Source: Theristus sp. LFF4_11
Lineage: Eukaryota > Nematoda > Chromadorea > Monhysterida > Xyalidae
Direction: 5' to 3'
Length of the DNA: 64,000 nt
Assembly: GCA_030248135.1 (NCBI GenBank)
Contig: JASANC010000757.1
Span: 1 to 64,000, forward strand
This document shows positions 24,401-33,400 of the stretch, one piece after another (position 1 is the first letter of the stretch; each line of letters opens with the position of its first letter). The notes under the pieces were generated by a model. The model searched no databases and was not told the DNA's origin. It saw only the letters and a list, made by a program, of their open reading frames with translations. The translations under genes were made by a program, and so were the position numbers.

Positions 24401-27400
24401 TTTCCATGGTAATTAAATACACTGATCACGGGTTTTGTGTTAGTTTTTTCATGTGAGCAACTCTAGATACCGAATCGTGACGATTTCGGGCGAATCGGCC
24501 GTGGAATTTAGTGAAACCGGTCCAGAAATGAAAAACAAGAAATCGGTGTTTTCCATGGTGTAATTCATTGCGCCGATCACGGCTGGGTCAGTTTTCTTAT
24601 GTGAGCAATTCTAGGTACTGAATCATGACGATTTTGGGCGAATCGGCCATAAAAATAGCATAGACGAAATTGGCCTAAAAACGAAAAATGAAAAACCTGA
24701 GTTGTCCGGGGTTTAGAAGAATGTGTGACCAACGTATTGTGATTTTAGTCCGACCTTTGGGGCTTATGTAAAAGTCAGAATATTATCTAAAAATGCGGGA
24801 GACGCATATAAAAGGAGGAATATGGCCTTGTGGAAGCAGTGAAAGACTTGGCTCGACAACGCTTTTCAAGTCTCTGATGTGGTACACACGGATACAAGTA
24901 CATAAGAGTCATATTTTTGCGCCGTTTATTTTTTATTTCGGTTGCAAGTGGCAACCCTCGTACATTGTAGACAAATGAAACTTTCACATTTGCTTTTTTC
25001 TAGCATTTAGCGACCTCTAAAACCACTAAAATAACGATCAGACTTTAGATCGCTGACACTAGTTTGCACAAAGTGTATCGCAGAGGCATTGGGAACGCAA
25101 GGTCTCCTTCTGTGGCAATGACTCACCGGTTTATCCTGTCACAAGAGTTTGGTAAAAAGGGTGAAAATCAACGGAAGACAACACTTTTTGCACTGGTGCT
25201 GCTGTATGCACAGCGGTGCGAACGTCAGCAACAACGATAAAGCTACATGCAGCAATGTTTTGCAATCTCTGATGTTTCTGTTTTTGGCACAGAATTTACA
25301 GTATAGCCGATTAAACATGGCAGTTTTTTTCGGGGTGCAAGGAGCGCGCGAATTTTGAATGAAAGAAAATGAAGTTCAGAAATCAAATTGTATGCCAAAT
25401 TTGACGCGTTTTTTAAACTAATGGATTATCCGTATTATTCTGTTCATTCTTTCTCCCTTGCACACATGATTGAAAATTATGTTGGCATTTTTGAAAAAGA
25501 CAACTCCTATTCAGCGACTAATGCCGCCTTGATGGACTGCCTCATTTATTCGGCCATGCTGTACAGAATTTCGCACATGACGTGATTTTAGACTAAACTG
25601 AAGAGGACAATTGAAAAATATCTAGATAACTTCAAAGGTTTTACGCTTTTCAGCAAGCTTTTAAACAACAAACGCGGCGCAAAAATATGACTCTTATGTA
25701 CTTGTATCCGTGTGTACCACATCAGAGACTTGAAAAGCGTTGTCGAAATTGGCGAAATCGGTCCAGAAACGAAAAACAAGAAAAGGGTGTTTTCCAGAGT
25801 AATTCAATGCGCTGATCACGGATTTTGGGTTAGTTTTCTTACGTGAGCAACTCTAGATGCTGAATCGTGACGATTTCGGGCGAATCGGCCGTGGAAATTG
25901 GCGAAATCGGTCCAGAAACGAAAAACAAGAAAAGGGTGTTTTCCATGGTAATTCAATGCGCTGATCACGGATTTTGGATTAGTTTTCTTATGTGAGCAAC
26001 TCTAGATACTGAATCGTGACGATTTCGGGCGAATCGGTCGTGGAAATTGGCGAAATCGGTCCGGAAACGAAAAACGAGAAAAAGATGTTTTCCAGGGTAA
26101 TTCAATGCGGTGATCACGGATTATGGTTAGTTTTCTTACGTGAGCTACTCTAGATGCTGAACCGTGACGATTTCGGGCGAATCGCCGTGGAAATTGGCGA
26201 AATCGGTCCAGAAACGAAAAATAAGAAAAGGGTGTTTTCCAGGGTAATTCAATGGGCTAATCACGGATTTTGTGTTAGTTTTTTCAAGTGAGCAACTCTA
26301 GTTACCGAATCGTAACGATTTCGGGCGAATCGGCCGTGGACTTCAGCGAGATCGGTCCAGAAATGAAAAAAAAAGAAAACGGCGTTTTCCATGGTAATTC
26401 AATGCACTGATCACTGATTTTGGGTTAGTTTTTTATGTGAGCAACTCTAGATACCGAATCGTGACGATTTCGGGCGAATCGGCCGTCGAAATTGGCGAAA
26501 TCGGTCCAGAAACGAAAAACAAGAAAAGGGTGTTTTCCAGAGTAATTCAATGCGCTGATCACGGATTTTGGGTTAGTTTTCTTACGTGAGCAACTCTAGA
26601 TGCTGAATCGTGACGATTTCGGGCGAATCGGCCGTGGACTTCAGCGAGATCGGTCCAGAAATGAAAAAAAAAGAAAACGGCGTTTTCCATGGTAATTCAA
26701 TGCACTGATCACGGATTTTGGGTTAGTTTTTTATGTGAGCAACTCTAGATACCGAATCGTGACGATTTCGGGCGAATCGGCCGTAGAAATTGGCGAAATC
26801 GGTCCAGAAATGAAAAACAAAAAAACGGTGTTTTCCATGGTAATTAAATACACTGATCACGGGTTTTGTGTTAGTTTTTTCATGTGAGCAACTCTAGATA
26901 CCGAATCGTGACGATTTCGGGCGAATCGGCCGTGGAATTTAGTGAAACCGGTCCAGAAATGAAAAACAAGAAATCGGTGTTTTCCATGGTGTAATTCATT
27001 GCGCCGATCACGGCTGGGTCAGTTTTCTTATGTGAGCAATTCTAGGTACTGAATCATGACGATTTTGGGCGAATCGGCCATAAAAATAGCATAGACGAAA
27101 TTGGCCTAAAAACGAAAAATGAAAAACCTGAGTTGTCCGGGGTTTAGAAGAATGTGTGACCAACGTATTGTGATTTTAGTCCGACCTTTGGGGCTTATGT
27201 AAAAGTCAGAATATTATCTAAAAATGCGGGAGACGCATATAAAAGGAGGAATATGGCCTTGTGGAAGCAGTGAAAGACTTGGCTCGACAACGCTTTTCAA
27301 GTCTCTGATGTGGTACACACGGATACAAGTACATAAGAGTCATATTTTTGCGCCGTTTATTTTTTATTTCGGTTGCAAGTGGCAACCCTCGTACATTGTA

Positions 27401-30400
27401 GACAAATGAAACTTTCACATTTGCTTTTTTCTAGCATTTAGCGACCTCTAAAACCACTAAAATAACGATCAGACTTTAGATCGCTGACACTAGTTTGCAC
27501 AAAGTGTATCGCAGAGGCATTGGGAACGCAAGGTCTCCTTCTGTGGCAATGACTCACCGGTTTATCCTGTCACAAGAGTTTGGTAAAAAGGGTGAAAATC
27601 AACGGAAGACAACACTTTTTGCACTGGTGCTGCTGTATGCACAGCGGTGCGAACGTCAGCAACAACGATAAAGCTACATGCAGCAATGTTTTGCAATCTC
27701 TGATGTTTCTGTTTTTGGCACAGAATTTACAGTATAGCCGATTAAACATGGCAGTTTTTTTCGGGGTGCAAGGAGCGCGCGAATTTTGAATGAAAGAAAA
27801 TGAAGTTCAGAAATCAAATTGTATGCCAAATTTGACGCGTTTTTTAAACTAATGGATTATCCGTATTATTCTGTTCATTCTTTCTCCCTTGCACACATGA
27901 TTGAAAATTATGTTGGCATTTTTGAAAAAGACAACTCCTATTCAGCGACTAATGCCGCCTTGATGGACTGCCTCATTTATTCGGCCATGCTGTACAGAAT
28001 TTCGCACATGACGTGATTTTGGACTAAACTGAAGAGGACAATTGAAAAATATCTAGATAACTTCAAAGGTTTTACGCTTTTCAGCAAGCTTTTAAACAAC
28101 AAACGCGGCGCAAAAATATGACTCTTATGTACTTGTATCCGTGTGTACCACATCAGAGACTTGAAAAGCGTTGTCGAGCCAAGTCTTTCACTGCTTCCAC
28201 AAGGCCATATTCCTCCTTTTATATGCGTCTCCCGCATTTTTAGATAATGTTTCTATGACCGGTATGGGGAACAACACATTGTTTCAATTAAAATTGAGTT
28301 ATGCTTGGGTTGGGTTGTGGCCACGCATATATGCGTAAAAACGATGTTATACGTCAGTTTTTGCTTTGTGGGCTGCGGACTGACACCGCGAGGGCTGGAC
28401 ACTGTTTTTGCGGTTTCGCCCGGTAAGCGTTAATAAGTTCCTTGTGAAAAACGAGGGCTGGCTGATGTTTCGTGCTGCCATTACCACCTCTCGGCGCACA
28501 TGCATTTTTTGAGACTGTGCGGTCTGGCAACTTGTCGAACTGACGAGCCCGGGGTCGCCGCGGTCTTCGCTTACCGGGCGAAACCACAAAAACAGTGTCC
28601 AGCCCTCGCGGTGTCAGTCCACAGCCCACAAAGCAAAAATTGACGTATAAAATTGAGTTAATATACGAATATAACAATGATGGAAAGAAAAGAAAAATTC
28701 AGACTTCAGACAAATTAGAAACGGCTATTAAGAATAAACACAACATTACCAATTCAGTCATACTAGTTATGTATTATAGGTATTTCTCGAATTTTAGTCT
28801 AAAAAATATAAATTTAAAGTACGTATAGCGTTATACTTATGATATAAGTAAGTATAGGTAAAGTACTTTATGATATACTATTATAGATATAAACAAAATA
28901 AAGCATTATATCATGTTTAGTTCACAAACAGTTTACGAGTTACTTCGCAACCTACGGACAGACAATGCAGAACGGATCACACACATGCTCAAAAATGACA
29001 GGGCAAATTACATGAGTTTTCGCTATAAAAGTGTGAAAAACTTTGTAACTAGACAACGTACTGCTTCACTATTGAAGATGCTTTTTTTCGATAAATTCTT
29101 TTTCACAATATAGGGAATCAGCTAATTGGTTGTAATTACGGTATGCATGCTTTCCGTGCAAACCAAACCCCCACAGCAATGCCTGCACAGAATGCATGCA
29201 TACCGTAATCCCGACCAATCAGCTGATTTCCTACAATTTAGAGTTCGACTGTAATTAGCTATTTCGGTTCTCCCGTTTTACACGACTGCAGCTGCAAACA
29301 ATTAGAATCGAGTGCAAGCTTGTTCCACTGATTCGTTCCAACTCACCTCCGCACTAGTTTCGTTTTGCGATGTCAGCGCCAGTCGGTTCTTCAGCTGCAT
29401 TTGGCGTCTATCAGTGTATCTCTCTGTTTCTATCAGTGTGTACTCTGTTGTGTTGCGTCGTGGTTCCGTTGCGGCGCACTTTACAGACGTCCAACCAGCC
29501 TTGATGCCACGGATCACGAAACCGCAGAACACATTCACGACACGTTCCAAGTTTTCTTGTTCGTTTGCTGTAGGACTAGTGCCACTGCAAGTATTTTGCT
29601 TGTTCAAACTTGGTCAAAGGTGTCACATGCCGTAGTTTACAACACTGATTGTGACCTTTTGAATGGGGGGGGGGATTTAGCAACTCACAGTGTCTTCGTG
29701 TACCCTTCCATGCAGCACCGACGCATGATGTTCTTGAACGTGCACCAATCTCCGCAGGACAATGCAATCTTGTGGCGATAGTGTATGCGTCCAATCTTGT
29801 GCAGACGCACGAGCGCAATTGATGACGATGCCGTTGTTAGTTGTGGCAAGTGCTCAGTGATCAGCTCATCTGCAAATTGAAAAAAATGACACACGTTGCT
29901 GTCTAAACAAATCGAAATGAAGTTTCTGCGTTGTTAAACAAAAGTTTCACAAAGGACTTGCTCAGGAATTTGCTGATTGTGCTGCCCACTAATTCCGTGT
30001 ACCGTTGAAGCTGTTCTGCGTCATTGCAAGTTGTTCCAAACGCTGTCATCGCGGATTCTGGCCGCTGTCTAACAGCCAACAGTAATTCCTGGCCAACGTT
30101 TGACCATCTTGATTTCGACCAAACAGCAGCAAGTAGGTGCGCATCAGATGCATGCAGCGGTGGCTCGCATCGATCGAACAGACTTTCTGATGCTCTCCAT
30201 TTACTAATGCGTCTTAGTTTCTGAAACGGTAATGCACTGTGCACGTCTGTCTGACTGAGCTTGCGTTCCGTTGAATGATTCTGTCAACTAAATCCTGCGT
30301 TCGGTTTTGCACGTTTGTATTCTATAGATCAAAGACATCTAAATGCACGTTTTAATAGCTATTTCGAACTTGCCGCTGCTTGTGGTGTGGCACTGTCGTC

Positions 30401-33400
30401 GTTGACATGCGTCTTTCCATTGCTCGTCCACGCGCAAATCCAGTTTGTGGCGCTGTTTAACATGAACGCCACTATTCGCACCTCCTTCACATACAGCATC
30501 ACATGCACGAACAGCAGCAGTTTATTGCATCCGATCTCGGATTCACTTCGCGATAAAAGCCAGTCGCCTGTCAGCATTATCATTTGGGTGGTGTCGCAAA
30601 TCAGGTACTTGAAGCCGACAATCTGCGCAATTCAAATTTTCAGTTTGTGTGTAGTCGCATTTGTATACAAGCTGAACCAAAAAAGGTTGCAATTTCAAAT
30701 TGCTCTCACTGGCGTGTGCTGAGGGGTGTTTCGAGCTGAAAATTGGAACACTATTGGAAAAACATTTGGAGGTTTTCTGACCAAATTTTTTCACGGTATG
30801 TTACCCCTACCACTCATTACAACTGAATATCTAGAAAACATGAAAAATCGACAAATGTTGTGAAATTCAGAGGGTTAATTTAGATCTAATGCAACAAAGA
30901 TCTAATGTTGAGCGTTGGTGACAATCCGAGTGTTCACAACACAACACAAAAAGATGAAAAAAACAATACGCACATACGATACAGTAGCTTGAAAATGCTG
31001 AATGTCTAATTGCATATGAACAGTCTTTGATCACCCTGATGTTTCACTTCGAGTCTGAGCGTGCGTGAGCGGTTCTACTCAGAACAGATGCGAGTTTATG
31101 AAGAGAGCAGCATTGCTCGGCGTTTTGTGCTTAGGTCGAAACGCCATTTGTTTGTTGGTTTTTTTAGTTGGTTAGATTTATGTATCTTTCCAGATGCAAA
31201 TTGTTTTTTTTTTCTTTTTTTTAATTCACATAATTTGCCACTCTGATATTTTCACCATAGCAGACTGGTTGTTTTCTGCAGTGAAAGATGCAATTCTATT
31301 TTCAATCTTTGCTGCCACCATGGTTAAGTGGACAGCAGAGCAGCGAGTCTGGTCTGCCAATTGGTGGGAACATGGGAATAAATTTTCCATAGTGGTTCGG
31401 CAATTAATGATAAACAGTGAGATTATGGTTTTTTTGTCAAAAATTGATATTTTCTGAAAGTTACACTGTAAAAATGGAAGCCTGTAAATGTAAACTGTTA
31501 ACATGGAAGCCAAAAAATTTGATCACAAAAAACGTCTCAAAGTGTGGTAACAGTGTTTCAAATTTTAAGCCATGAGGTTCCTTTGTTACAGCTAAATCAA
31601 CCCTGTGCATTTCACAACATTGTCGATTTTTCATGTTCTTCAGATATTCTGCTGTAGTGAGTGATAGGGACAACATGCCGTAAAAAATTTTGGTCAGAAA
31701 AACCTCCAAGTGTTTTCTATCATAATAGTGTAAAAATTTTCTGCTCGAAACACCTCAGCACAAGGCAGTAAGAGCATTTTGAAATTGGAATCTTTTTTGG
31801 TTCTCCCTGTACTAGTTCTCTCTTAAAACTTGATCCACATCATTTGTTTTTTTTTGTTTAGAATTCAACAAATGAAACAAACCATCAAGAAATAGAGACC
31901 AGCTTTTGATTGAGTGCGACGATTCACGGTCCCAATAAGATTTTGCTGTGCAGAATCATTTGTGTAAATCGAGCGTTTTATCAGAGAAAGCGTTTTAATT
32001 GTGATTAATGCCATCACAACGAACGGTGTCGGGCATTGAAACAATAAGTTGAGTGTAATTTTCACCCCTAAAACGACAACAGGTGGTAAATGCATTTTGT
32101 TTCGAGTCAGACTGAGGGTACATGGATAAACAGTACAGTTTAGCTCGGTTTACATGAGTATTTGTCGAGATATCGCAGAAACTGTGAGGCACTCTTATTG
32201 GTTAACGAGTCGACACAGGTCGTAATCTCAGCCTGCGCAGCATGCACGGGCACATGAGCCACCGAAGATGATATTGCAACCACTGTCGCGATCAGCAAAA
32301 CGTGCGGCAGCGTGTGACGGTGGCTTTGCAGCGGCTTGCCGATGAACCAACAACTAAAATGTTGCAATGCAGCGAATGCCAAATGCGTCGTAGATGACTG
32401 ACTGAAGCAGAGCTTACCGTTCAAGAAAATACAAAATCAATTGCCATTGTGACGCCATCGAACAGACGAGAATCAGTGGCTCCATGAAGTAGTCGTAGGC
32501 AGCCATGTATTCAGTATTCCTGTACCCAAAGTATTTCGGCAGCATCTGAACGGTGCACACCAGTAGCAGTAGACAGTCGTAGAATCCAAGACAACACGTA
32601 TGCCAGCACACACGGCCTCCCCATCCGTTCGATTTTCGCAACCTGTATTTATCAAATGGTTTTTTTAAACCAATGTCATTGAAAGATTCCACTTCATACA
32701 GTGTCTAGCGGATGCAATGATGAGTGAAGTAATAAGACAAATAAGGGATGAGATGATATTTGCGCACCCAAAAAATATGAACCCGTATCCGACGACACCA
32801 ACTGCCAGTAGTATCGGTTTGATTGCAATATCGAGTACGGTTCTAAACGTGAACAATCTGTCCAAACCGTCCAAATTCAAGTCGTCCAAATTCGGACATA
32901 TTCGGTAGTCCGGTACATATTTCTTGCCAACAGCTGAATTTAACAGGAGACGAAAAAACGTAAATGCCGTCGCCGTGCTGTCGTTGTCCGATTTCTCCAT
33001 GCTTGAGAACGATTTCTTGTTGCCCAGTACCTGTTGTTTAAGTGTTGTTTTACTGTAGACTGCTGCTGCGAGTACTATGACGGAAAACGGACGGAGACCG
33101 AGAGATAAAAAGCGGATTCAATTCTCAAGAACTGTACGGACAGAATTTGTCACTGCATTTAGCACAACTATCGTGTGACAGACACTGCACGACTTCTAAA
33201 TCCTGCGCGCAAGCACGTCCATCCGCACGTGCCGACAAATGGGGTGCGCATTTTTCAATTTTGTCGTGTGGCGTAACCAACGCGACACATTTGCGCCCCC
33301 CTCCCCATTTAGAACGACGTGCGTTCCATGCGTACACACAAACTAATTGATAAACGCGTCTTAAGTAAAGCCGGGACACTTTTTGAATTGTGTTTGAATG

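Larger units (their letters stand above)
22228..28248 (+). mobile_element. Composite satellite-carrying element, copy B
   Basis: Order of parts: left end TCATGCGGATGCGCGAGCG (preceded by A), about 270 bp of conserved left sequence, two ~172-bp subrepeats (about 22510-22870), about twelve 149-bp monomers (about 22890-24700), a short right module, and a foldback (24782 onward). A 2,431-bp segment is then duplicated in tandem, so a second run of monomers (25746-27130) and a second foldback (27213-28248) follow. It ends ...GCATTTTTAGATAAT. All of it lies in intron 4 of CCDC124. No transposase is encoded; short ORFs in it recur only because the DNA repeats. Confidence 0.85.

Noticed and set aside
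24787..28237. Short ORFs recurring at 24787, 27218 and 48041
   Set aside because: They recur because the foldback arms are copied; some are inverted readings of the same arm. No domain, no codon conservation.
22228..28248. Calling the composite element a Helitron
   Set aside because: The A|TC left end fits, but no CTRR terminus with a nearby hairpin was found at the right end, and there is no Rep/helicase. Left as unclassified.
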